A DNA stretch of 35,784 nt. Source: JAJYVT01 sp027339205. Its GTDB lineage: Bacteria > Actinomycetota > Acidimicrobiia > Acidimicrobiales > RAAP-2. The stretch's first letter is position 1. Each line of letters begins with the position of its first letter. Both the position numbers and the translations under genes were made by a program. The stretch lies in the NCBI GenBank assembly GCA_027339205.1, contig DAHWOV010000072.1, forward strand, positions 1 through 35,784, in the 5' to 3' direction. Below the pieces are notes generated by a model. The model saw only the letters and a list, made by a program, of their open reading frames with translations. It searched no databases and was not told the origin of the DNA. Shown here one piece after another: positions 24,267-31,462 of the stretch.

Positions 24267-24923
24267 CTATTCCCGAGCCCGCACGAACGCCTGCACCGAA
24301 GCCGGTATGGGGATGCCGTCGGCAAGATCGAGTGCAGGAATCGGGCTCCGCGCCGCCGTTCGCAGCGGAACGACCCCTGCCCATGCCGGACCGGCGCGGT
24401 CTTCTTCCGGGTCGTCCGGCCAACCCTCGGAGACTTTCAGCGACCAGTGCTCGATGGGCATGGCGAGGACCAGCGTCTGCCCCTGCTCCCGCGCCGTGGG
24501 TGCTCGGACTTCCGCTCGCCGTCCTGGCAGCAACTTGTCCGTGATGATGTCGAGCGCGCGATTGCGGTCGTCTCCGGCGAGCGCCCCGAGGACCCCGAAG
24601 AGAACGGCGCTGCGGTAGCGCATCGACGACTCGAAGGCCGAACGTGCGACCACGAGCCCATCGAGCGCGCTCACGGCAACGCACGCCGGCACCCCTGACG
24701 CAGCCGTGCGCATCCAGCCTGATCCGGTGGAGCCGTGGAGAAGGAGCCGGTCGCCGTCGCGGGCGAAGCTCGTGGGGAGGACGAGGGGATGGCCGTCGAC
24801 GACGATCGCGACATGGGCGATGAGCGCCTCGTCGAGGAGGGATTCGAGGACGTCTCGGTCTTCCACCTGGCGCTCTCGCAAGCGGCGGACGCGGGTGCGC
24901 GGCCGCGGACCGCTGCCGGTCAC
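24267..24923 (-). CDS. PPOX-fold flavin-binding protein (pyridoxamine 5'-phosphate oxidase family)
   Basis: A 218-residue split-barrel protein related to FMN-dependent pyridoxamine-phosphate oxidase-like and NimA-like proteins. The N-terminal RTRVRRLRERQVEDRDVLESLLDEALIAHVAIVVDGHPLVLPT and DGDRLLLHGSTGSGWMR segments are typical of this subgroup; the LLHGS stretch lines the FMN phosphate site in relatives. A C-terminal half with DIITDKLLPGR and EHWSLKVSEGWPDD completes the fold. The true reaction is unknown; members include heme-utilisation, nitroreductase and F420-binding proteins. GTG 24923 is chosen, without a strong ribosome site. The gene converges with the S4 protein gene. Confidence 0.85.
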   Translation of the reverse strand: MTGSGPRPRTRVRRLRERQVEDRDVLESLLDEALIAHVAIVVDGHPLVLPTSFARDGDRLLLHGSTGSGWMRTAASGVPACVAVSALDGLVVARSAFESSMRYRSAVLFGVLGALAGDDRNRALDIITDKLLPGRRAEVRAPTAREQGQTLVLAMPIEHWSLKVSEGWPDDPEEDRAGPAWAGVVPLRTAARSPIPALDLADGIPIPASVQAFVRARE

Positions 24924-24974
24924 CGCCCGCTCACCGGTGTCGAGCCCCGCGTCACGAAGGAGTCCGGGTGGTCG

Positions 24975-25513
24975 TCATCGGCTCGCTCGGGACCCCAGCT
25001 TGCGCGGCCTGCGACGCGGCACCCCTGCCGGTCGCGCCATCGCCGGGCGGAAGGGGGGCGACAAGCGGGAGTCGACAAGCGGGAAGTGGCACGCCGCGAG
25101 GTGCCCGAGATGCCCGAAGGCCCGGAGAGGCGGCTCCTCCACCGCGCAGATCTCCTCGGCGCGCGCACAGCGCGTGCGGAAGCGGCAGCCCGACGGCGGG
25201 TTGGCGGGGGCGCATAGGGGTCCTGGAACATGCGCTGGACGTCCTTGCGGTGCCGTTTCAGGGCGATCCCCCGCGTCGCCGCGGGTGCGCCGTCGAAGAG
25301 GATGCTCCCGGAGTCTGGCGCGAGCAGTCCGACCATCAACCGGCCGAGCGTCGTCCTTCCGAGTCCGGACTCCCCCACGAGCCCGAACGTCTCCCCCACG
25401 CCGACCGACAGCGAGACGCCCGAGACCGCCTTCACCGAGCCGACCGTCCGGCCAAACAGGCCTTTCGGATCGGGAGCTCCTCGACCACATCGTCGAGGCG
25501 GAGCTGCCCGCGT
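24975..25513 (-). pseudogene. Decayed OppF/DppF-type ABC ATPase
   Basis: Remnant of an oligopeptide/dipeptide transporter ATPase. The N-terminal part reads LRLDDVVEELPIRK in one frame and continues GLFGRTVGSVKAVSGVSLSVGVGETFGLVGES in the next, so a frameshift lies near 25459-25466. Walker A is GESGLGRTT, with Arg in place of the essential Lys. The frame then runs to the Q-loop (RMFQDPYA) and jumps near 25205-25213, in yet another frame, to the family's C-terminal cysteine motif (ANPPSGCRFRTRCARAEEIC...GHLAACHF). About 170 residues, including the LSGGQ signature and Walker B, are gone. Three independent lesions make this non-functional. No other opp/dpp gene remains nearby. Confidence 0.85.
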
Positions 25514-25928
25514 AGCGGGGCACCGGTGTCCGACCGAAGAGCTCGAGACCCAGAGTGAAGACCTTTCCCTCTCGAGCCGCGCCGAGCCTCGGAGGCGGTC
25601 GGCTGGACCGAGCTCTGCGAGCCTCCCTGCTTCGTGGACGGGACGTGCCGCGCTCTGCGGGATCACAGTCGCGGTGTAGCAGCGCTGAGGGCCGGGGTCA
25701 AGACGACCGCCCCGGGGCCGGTCCGCTCAACGCTGCGCAGGGCGGCGTTTGCACACCGTCTGTGACCACGGGCGGCCTGTCCGGGAGAAGAGCGGTTCCG
25801 CGAGCCCGGCCGGACTCGGCATGGACACTCGGTCCGCACGCTGCTAACACTGCCGATGGCTCAGTTCACGAGGAACGGGGCGTCAGGGAGAGGACGAGGC
25901 AAGCGAGGGAGATCGACGGGGCAACGTG
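25514..25928. other. Intergenic region upstream of the acyl-CoA synthetase
   Basis: About 415 bases without a convincing gene. It may contain further decayed remains of the transporter region, but I recognise no conserved segment. I see no clear riboswitch or strong promoter. Confidence 0.4.
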
Positions 25929-27941
25929 ATGGACACTGAAAAGGCACGTGGAGCGGTGCGCGGCCCCGAGCCGCCCCCGATGGTTCGCCAGGCGACGCTC
26001 GAGCCGCCGCCCAGGCCAGGATCGGGCCGACTGCCGATCAGCGATCTCGAGGACTACCGGCGCCTTTACGCCGACGCGTTGGCCGACGTCGGCGGCTACT
26101 GGGCAGGGGTGGCGGGGGAGCTCGAGTGGTTGGAGGGATGGCCAGCCTCTCCCCCGCTGACCGGCGACCTCGCTCGAGGGTTCTCCTTCTTCCCCGGCGC
26201 GCGCGCCAACGTGAGCGCCAACTGCATCGATCGCCATGCGCGCCGGGATCCCGCACGTCCGGCCGTGCACTGGATCGGAGAGGACGGCGAGCAGCGGTCG
26301 TGGACCTATGCCGACCTCCTCGAGCACACGGCGACCTTCGCGCAGGCGCTGCACGATCTCGGCGTGCGAAAGGGAGAGGTCGTCGCCGTCTTCCTCCCCA
26401 ATCTCCTCGAGACCTTCGCCGCGGTCCACGCATGCTTTCGGATCGGTGCCATCTACAACATCGTCTTCTCGGGATTCTCTGCCCAGGCGCTCGCAGACCG
26501 GATCGTCGACACCGGGGCCAGGGTGGTCGTGACCGCGGACGAGTCCTATCGCCGCGGGAGGCGGGTCCCGCTCAAGGCCACGCTGGACTCGGTCCTCCAC
26601 CTCCTGACGTCGGTGGAGCACGTCGTGGTCGTCCGGCGCACTGGCAACGCTGACGTGCCGATGACCCCCGGTCGCGATGTGTACTGGGACGAGCTGCTCG
26701 CTCGGACGAACGGCCGTGCCGAGCCGGTCGCGCTGGAGGCGAACGAGCCGGGGTTCGTCATCTACACGAGCGGGACGACCGCCAAGCCCAAGGGCCTCGT
26801 CCATGCGGGCATCGGCTTCCTCGTGGGCGCGTACCACAATGTCCGATATGCGCTCGACCTCGGCCCCGAAGACGTCTACTGGTGCACGGCGGACGTGGGG
26901 TGGCTCACCTTCCCGATCTTCGAGCTCGTGGGAGCGACCGCCTGCGGGGCGACGATGCTTGCGTACGAGGGAGCGGTCGACCACCCCGACGTCGACCGCT
27001 TCTACCGCACCGTCGAGCAGTGGGGACTGACCAAGATCTTCACGGCGCCGACCCTCCTGCGGATGCTCGCCCACGAGGGTGCGGAGCGGCCTGCACGTCA
27101 CGACCTCTCGTCGCTTCGTCTCATCTCGCTCGTCGGCGAGCCCCTCGACGCCAAGACGTGGCACTGGGTGCACGAGCACGTGGGAGGCGGGTCGCTCGAG
27201 CTCAACAACACCTACGGACAGAGCGAGACCGGCTCGGCCTGGACCTCCTCCATCGTGGGAGCCACGCCCGCGAAGCCCGGCTCGTGCGGCCTCCCACTTC
27301 CCGGCCACGCCTATGCGATCCTGGACGACGACGGTCGGCCGGTCCCCAGGGGCGCCGTGGGCCGGCTCGTCCTCACGCAGCCGTTCCCCTCCCTCTGTCG
27401 GGACGTTTGGAGGGACCCGGGCCGCTACCGCGCCCAGTACTTCACGGAATTCGGCGCCGACCGCTACGACACTTCTGACGCCGCGCTCGAGGACGATGAC
27501 GGCCACATCTGGGTCGTCGGCCGGGTGGACGGCGTGATCAACGTCGCGGCACATCGGCTCTCCACCATGGAGATGGAGAGCGCGCTGATCGCGGTGCCCG
27601 GCGTCGCCGAAGCTGCAGTGATCGGTGTCGACGACGAGACGAAGGGACAAGTCCCGGTCGCCTTCGTGACGATCTCGGCCGAGGGGGAACGGCCGGAGGA
27701 GGAAGCGCTGACGCAGAGCCTCGTCTCGGCCATCGGCCCGATCGCTCGGCCGCGCCACGTCTACGTGCTCTCCGCCATGCCCAAGACGAGAAGCGGGAAG
27801 ATCGTCCGTCGCCTCCTGCGCGAGCTCGTCATGACCGGCGATGTGCACGGTGACGTGACCGGTCTCGAAGATCCAGAGGTCGTCCCGCAGCTGCGCCGGG
27901 AGCTCTCCGCCCCCTCGACACCGGGCGCAGATCTCAGGTAG
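25929..27941 (+). CDS. AMP-forming acyl-CoA synthetase, acetyl-CoA synthetase-like
   Basis: Activates a short carboxylic acid to its CoA thioester via an acyl-adenylate. The 670-residue length and N-terminal YADALADVGGYWAGVAGELEW block match Acs/PrpE-type enzymes. The P-loop reads YTSGTTAKPKG (279-289), the hinge region GRVDGVINV (531-539), and the catalytic Lys624 lies in PKTRSGK. The acyl-pocket motif is NTYGQSETG (427-435) where acetyl-CoA synthetase has DTWWQTETG; Gly430 replaces the Trp that limits the pocket to acetate, so a larger acid is likely. YDTSD replaces the usual YxTGD. ATG 25929 (or GTG 25926) is the start. The gene ends tail-to-tail with the GGT homologue, overlapping eight bases. 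Confidence 0.87.
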   Translation: MDTEKARGAVRGPEPPPMVRQATLEPPPRPGSGRLPISDLEDYRRLYADALADVGGYWAGVAGELEWLEGWPASPPLTGDLARGFSFFPGARANVSANCIDRHARRDPARPAVHWIGEDGEQRSWTYADLLEHTATFAQALHDLGVRKGEVVAVFLPNLLETFAAVHACFRIGAIYNIVFSGFSAQALADRIVDTGARVVVTADESYRRGRRVPLKATLDSVLHLLTSVEHVVVVRRTGNADVPMTPGRDVYWDELLARTNGRAEPVALEANEPGFVIYTSGTTAKPKGLVHAGIGFLVGAYHNVRYALDLGPEDVYWCTADVGWLTFPIFELVGATACGATMLAYEGAVDHPDVDRFYRTVEQWGLTKIFTAPTLLRMLAHEGAERPARHDLSSLRLISLVGEPLDAKTWHWVHEHVGGGSLELNNTYGQSETGSAWTSSIVGATPAKPGSCGLPLPGHAYAILDDDGRPVPRGAVGRLVLTQPFPSLCRDVWRDPGRYRAQYFTEFGADRYDTSDAALEDDDGHIWVVGRVDGVINVAAHRLSTMEMESALIAVPGVAEAAVIGVDDETKGQVPVAFVTISAEGERPEEEALTQSLVSAIGPIARPRHVYVLSAMPKTRSGKIVRRLLRELVMTGDVHGDVTGLEDPEVVPQLRRELSAPSTPGADLR

Positions 27942-29616
27942 CTCGGCTAGGAGGAGCCGTCCCCGTCCGAGCGGTCCCGTCGCTCCGCGGATCTGCCGCC
28001 CCGACGACTCGATCCTGGTCGACCCAGAGCAGCTGTGCGTGCCCCATCTCTTCGTTGCGCGCGCTCACCAGCCGGACGTCGAACCCACCTTGGGCGAGCG
28101 AGCCGACGGCTGCATCGGGGAGGTCCGACTCCGCCCGCACGACCGGCTGCGAACCCGAGGTCCCGGTGCCCTCGACGATGAAGCGGGGCGCGCCAAGCGC
28201 GTCGGCGGCGCTCGCGCCCTTGGCGACCTGGAGAAGGACCTGGGTCAGGATCTGAGGCTGCGCTCTCCCCCCCATCGTCGCCAGGAGGAGCAAGGGCGTG
28301 CCCTCGGACGTGTCGACCATGGTCGGGCACAAGGTGTGGGGAGGCATGAGCCTCGGTCCCAGCGCACCTGGAGCCGCCGGACGCAAGGTGAACATGCTCT
28401 GGCGACTGTGGAAGAGGACGCCGGTCGCGGGATCCAGGACTCGAGAGCCGAAGCTGTGGAACACGCTCTGCAACATGCTCACCGAGCGGCCCGCCGCGTC
28501 GAACGTGACGACGGCGACCGTGTCACCGCGCGGGCGTGCAGGTCCTTCCGCGAGGCGCTGGCCTCCCCTGCGCTCGTCGGGGGGGATGTGGTCGCGGGCG
28601 AAGTGGTCGGGGGCGAGGCGGTCGGGGGCGAGGCGGTCGGCCCGAGCTGTCGAAAGCCACGCGGCGAGATGTCCCTCCTCACCCAGGCGGAGGTCGATCC
28701 CCCGGGTGGCGGGAGCACGCGCCGGGTCGCTCAGGAGCTCGTCACGCAGCTGCGAGATCCAGGCGAATGCCCGAGCGAGCGCTCGCGCGTCTCGGCCGGT
28801 CAGGTCGTAGCCCCTTGCGAGGAGCCCGTCGACGGTCTCCGCGAGCGCCGCGAAGAACCGCCCCTGGGACGGCAGCCCCGCGGTGAACAGCCTCGGTGCC
28901 AGCGTGCCCGCCTCGGTCATCGCCGCGTCGGCGACGAACGGCTGGTGGGCTGACAGGTCCTCGAGCGTGATCGGGCTCCCTGCCGCCTCGAGGCCCGCCG
29001 CCAACCGCTGCGCGAGCTCCCCGCGGTAGTAGGCGTCCGGCTCGTCCGCCACACGGGCGAGCGTCTCGGCGAGCGCAGGCTGGATGAACACGTCACCGAG
29101 ACCGAGCCGCGTCCCGGGCGGCCCGAACACCGAGGTGATGCCCGGGTCGGAGGTCTCCAGCTCCTCGAGCGCTCGCGCCAACGAGGCGCTGACCACCGCC
29201 CCTTGCGACGCGAGCGCGATGGCCGGCTCGAGCAGCCGCCCGATCGGACGCCACCCGCCCAGCTCGTGCAACGCCTGCCACCCCGAGACCACGCCCGGCA
29301 CGCTGATGCTGTGAGGTCCGTGGTCAGGAAGCCGCTCGCCGAAGTCCCGACGGAGCGCGTCGACGTCGATCGCGGCTGCGGACCGCCCGACGCCAAACAC
29401 CGCCTTGGGTCTCTCCCCCGGGCTCCTCACCAACGCGATCAGATCGCCACCGATCGAGCAGTTGTGCGGGTAGACGACCGTGAGCACGCCTGCCGCTGCG
29501 ATCGCCGCGTCGACCGCGCTACCGCCCTCCCCGAGAACTGCCGCCGCTGCGTCGGTGGCCGCCGGATGCGGCGACGCTACGCCCCAGCACGATCCTCGGC
29601 GCCCGATCTTGGTCAC
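27934..29616 (-). CDS. Gamma-glutamyltransferase family protein (Ntn hydrolase)
   Basis: A protein of about 560 residues with the GGT layout: ASPHPAATDAAAAVLGEGGSAVDAAIAA near the N-terminus, SIGGDLIALV, a central domain, then the autoprocessing site RGDTVAVVTFD with the presumed nucleophile Thr366, and the C-terminal LLLATMGGRAQPQILTQVLLQV. GGTs cleave gamma-glutamyl bonds such as in glutathione or mycothiol precursors. The site has Asp-Thr-Val where canonical enzymes have Thr-Thr-His, so activity is uncertain. The linker before the Thr carries an in-frame 15-bp repeat giving DRLAP-like pentapeptides. No signal peptide is seen, unlike most bacterial GGTs. GTG 29616 is chosen; upstream codons up to 29733 are Arg-rich and unlikely. 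Confidence 0.8.
   Translation of the reverse strand: MTKIGRRGSCWGVASPHPAATDAAAAVLGEGGSAVDAAIAAAGVLTVVYPHNCSIGGDLIALVRSPGERPKAVFGVGRSAAAIDVDALRRDFGERLPDHGPHSISVPGVVSGWQALHELGGWRPIGRLLEPAIALASQGAVVSASLARALEELETSDPGITSVFGPPGTRLGLGDVFIQPALAETLARVADEPDAYYRGELAQRLAAGLEAAGSPITLEDLSAHQPFVADAAMTEAGTLAPRLFTAGLPSQGRFFAALAETVDGLLARGYDLTGRDARALARAFAWISQLRDELLSDPARAPATRGIDLRLGEEGHLAAWLSTARADRLAPDRLAPDHFARDHIPPDERRGGQRLAEGPARPRGDTVAVVTFDAAGRSVSMLQSVFHSFGSRVLDPATGVLFHSRQSMFTLRPAAPGALGPRLMPPHTLCPTMVDTSEGTPLLLLATMGGRAQPQILTQVLLQVAKGASAADALGAPRFIVEGTGTSGSQPVVRAESDLPDAAVGSLAQGGFDVRLVSARNEEMGHAQLLWVDQDRVVGAADPRSDGTARTGTAPPSRAT
28591..28635. repeat. In-frame 15-bp repeat inside the GGT homologue
   Basis: gtcgggggcgaggcg occurs twice (28606-28620 and 28621-28635), with a variant at 28591-28605. 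On the minus strand it encodes five-residue units DRLAP, DRLAP and DHFAR, extended by DHIPP, in the linker just before the catalytic Thr. Confidence 0.8.
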
Positions 29617-29723
29617 CGCGGCCCCGCCACGAAGTCGACTGCCTGCTCGTGGCCTGGCGCATGGAGCCCCTGTACGGCCGATCTGTCGCGCACGGCGACA
29701 CCGTATCTTGACGCTCCCTGTCG

Positions 29724-30995
29724 CTATCGACACGACGTCGGGATCCGTACCTCAGAGATCGTAGGGGTCCTGGGTGTCGTCCTTGTGACCTGGAAGAGAA
29801 GCGATGCCCGACCGAAGGCGAGGACCTCGTCATGTCGGAGGTCGACGGGCAACAGCGTGATCGGCTGCCCGGTCGGCAGGGCGCAGTAGTTGCGTGTCGG
29901 GGCGTTGGGTGTCGTGATGTACAGGCGTCCGCCCGTCACATCTGGGCGGGGGCTCGACCCCCCGACGCACGTCTGGGTGGCAGATCCTGTATGACATCCC
30001 GGGCCAACAGGCTCGAGCGAGCTCGCGCTGAAAAGCCGCGCGTTCCCCATCGTGCCGTAGCCCACGCCGACCCACAGCGCGGCGTGCACGATGCCTCCGA
30101 TCGACGCCGTTCCGATCCGGCGCGGGGTTACGAGCTCGACCGCGCCCGTCGAAGGATCGATCCGCTCGAGGTAGTAGGCACCCGTCGCGATGTCTCCAGC
30201 CGCGACCAGCACCGAGCCCGCGGCGTTGGTCCCGAGGCTCACCGAGGCTGCGCCCTCGAAAGTGAGCGAGGCTGTGACGGCTCCGCTCGCCGGTGTGAGG
30301 CGCTCGAGGTGGTCTCCGGCCGCGACCCAGATCCCCCCTCCTGCCGCCACGATCGAGTACGGTGCGTGCTCCGCCGGAAGCGGCCACGACCGGAGGACCC
30401 TCAACGTGGTCGGGTCCATGCGCACCAGGCGCCCGCGAGGCACCTTGGGTCTCGCCGATGAGAGCACGACGTAGAGCGAGTGGTGGACGCCCACCATCCC
30501 TGTGGCCGTCCCGCTCGTCGAACGGACGGCACGCATCCTGCCCGAGCCTGGATCGACGCGCGCGAGCACCCCGTGGAGCGAACCGGCGCCCAGCCGTGTG
30601 GTGCTCCAGGCGAAGTAGAGGCCGAAGCGGGTGCCGAACGCACGAGGCGAGTGCATCGGCCCGTGCCAGCTGACCAGTCCGTCCGCTGACTTGGTGACGG
30701 TCGGGCGCACCAACCGAGCGGCGGGCGGACGGGCCCTCGGCCCGGGCGCAGACGGTGGGTGCGTCGGCGGCGGAGACGACAAGGAGGTGGCGAGTCCGGC
30801 CGCGAGTCCGACGGCCGCGACGATCGTCAGGACGAAGAAGGCCCGGCGGCGGCGCTGCCGGCGGCGCGCCTCTCTGATGAGGACCTCTGGCGCCTCAGTC
30901 GCGTCAGCGCAGGGTCCAGCCGCGGGGTCGGCTTCGACCGTGGGACCGTCGAGCGCCTCCAGACGACCCCTGCTCGTTGCCGTGCGCATCCTCAC
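29724..30995 (-). CDS. Membrane-anchored propeller-like protein, unknown function
   Basis: A 423-residue protein with an N-terminal cytoplasmic tail of about 48 residues (ending in the basic RRRQRRRR), one membrane span (AFFVLTIVAAVGLAAGLA), a Pro-rich linker and an extracytoplasmic domain. The domain contains repeated segments of the type LYVVLSS..., GGGIWVAAG..., LERLTPASGAVTA and LERIDPSTGAVELV, which suggest a beta-propeller of YVTN/PQQ type. Two Cys pairs near the C-terminus could form disulphides. GTG 30995 is chosen because AAGG lies at good distance; ATG 30989 is the alternative. It diverges from the GntR gene with overlapping promoters, so that regulator may control it. Confidence 0.7.
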   Translation of the reverse strand: MRMRTATSRGRLEALDGPTVEADPAAGPCADATEAPEVLIREARRRQRRRRAFFVLTIVAAVGLAAGLATSLSSPPPTHPPSAPGPRARPPAARLVRPTVTKSADGLVSWHGPMHSPRAFGTRFGLYFAWSTTRLGAGSLHGVLARVDPGSGRMRAVRSTSGTATGMVGVHHSLYVVLSSARPKVPRGRLVRMDPTTLRVLRSWPLPAEHAPYSIVAAGGGIWVAAGDHLERLTPASGAVTASLTFEGAASVSLGTNAAGSVLVAAGDIATGAYYLERIDPSTGAVELVTPRRIGTASIGGIVHAALWVGVGYGTMGNARLFSASSLEPVGPGCHTGSATQTCVGGSSPRPDVTGGRLYITTPNAPTRNYCALPTGQPITLLPVDLRHDEVLAFGRASLLFQVTRTTPRTPTISEVRIPTSCR

Positions 30996-31031
30996 TTCGA
31001 CCTTCGACTTCCTCGGATGAAGCTCTAGTGC

Positions 31032-31038
31032 TACGCTA
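31032..31038. promoter_or_regulatory. Overlapping divergent -10 elements
   Basis: The seven bases TACGCTA contain TACGCT on the plus strand (31032-31037, ten bases before the GntR ATG) and TAGCGT on the minus strand (31033-31038, towards the propeller gene). Both fit TANNNT. Polymerases on the two strands could not bind at once, and GntR binding here could control both genes. Confidence 0.4.
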
Positions 31039-31047
31039 ATCAGCATT

Positions 31048-31398
31048 ATGAGACGGGTCAAGAAGGTCGACGTCACCGAGCGGCTCCCCTTGCACGAACA
31101 GGTGGCGGCCGAGATCCGCCGCGCGATCGCGGACGGCGAGGCGAAGCCCGGTGAGCGACTCCCTCCGGCAAGGGACCTCGCCGCCGTGCTGGGGGTGAAC
31201 GCCAACACCGTCTTTCGCGCACTTCGGATCCTCAGAGAAGAGGGCCTCCTCGAGTTCCGCCGGGGCCGAGGGATCACGGTCTCGGGCACCCCCGAGCGCG
31301 GTGCCGTGCTCCAAAGGGCGCACGAGCTCGTGGCCTTCGCCCGAAGGCTCGGCTACCGCCCCGACGAGCTCGCGCGGATCATCCGGAGCTTGGCGTAG
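31048..31398 (+). CDS. GntR-family regulator, YtrA subfamily
   Basis: A 116-residue repressor-type protein. The winged helix covers about residues 12-75: LPLHEQVAAEIRRAIADGEAKPGERLPPARDLAAVLGVNANTVFRALRILREEGLLEFRRGRGITV, the typical GntR pattern. Only about 40 residues follow, the short helical dimerisation tail of the YtrA group, with no effector domain. ATG 31048 has no ribosome site; a TACGCT hexamer ends ten bases upstream, so the mRNA would have at most a few leader bases. YtrA regulators usually control membrane transport or envelope genes next to them; the divergent propeller-like membrane protein is the obvious candidate. It converges with the molybdenum hydroxylase gene. Confidence 0.92.
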   Translation: MRRVKKVDVTERLPLHEQVAAEIRRAIADGEAKPGERLPPARDLAAVLGVNANTVFRALRILREEGLLEFRRGRGITVSGTPERGAVLQRAHELVAFARRLGYRPDELARIIRSLA

Positions 31399-31462
31399 GC
31401 GCAAGCGCCGACGGCCCGGGCCGCTTCCAACTCGGTGCGATGCCGCTCGGGACTCAAGGCGC

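Noticed and set aside
25866..27848. A 660-codon minus-strand frame opposite the acyl-CoA synthetase
   Set aside because: Shadow of a well-conserved gene; composition is rich in Arg, Asp and His with no motifs.
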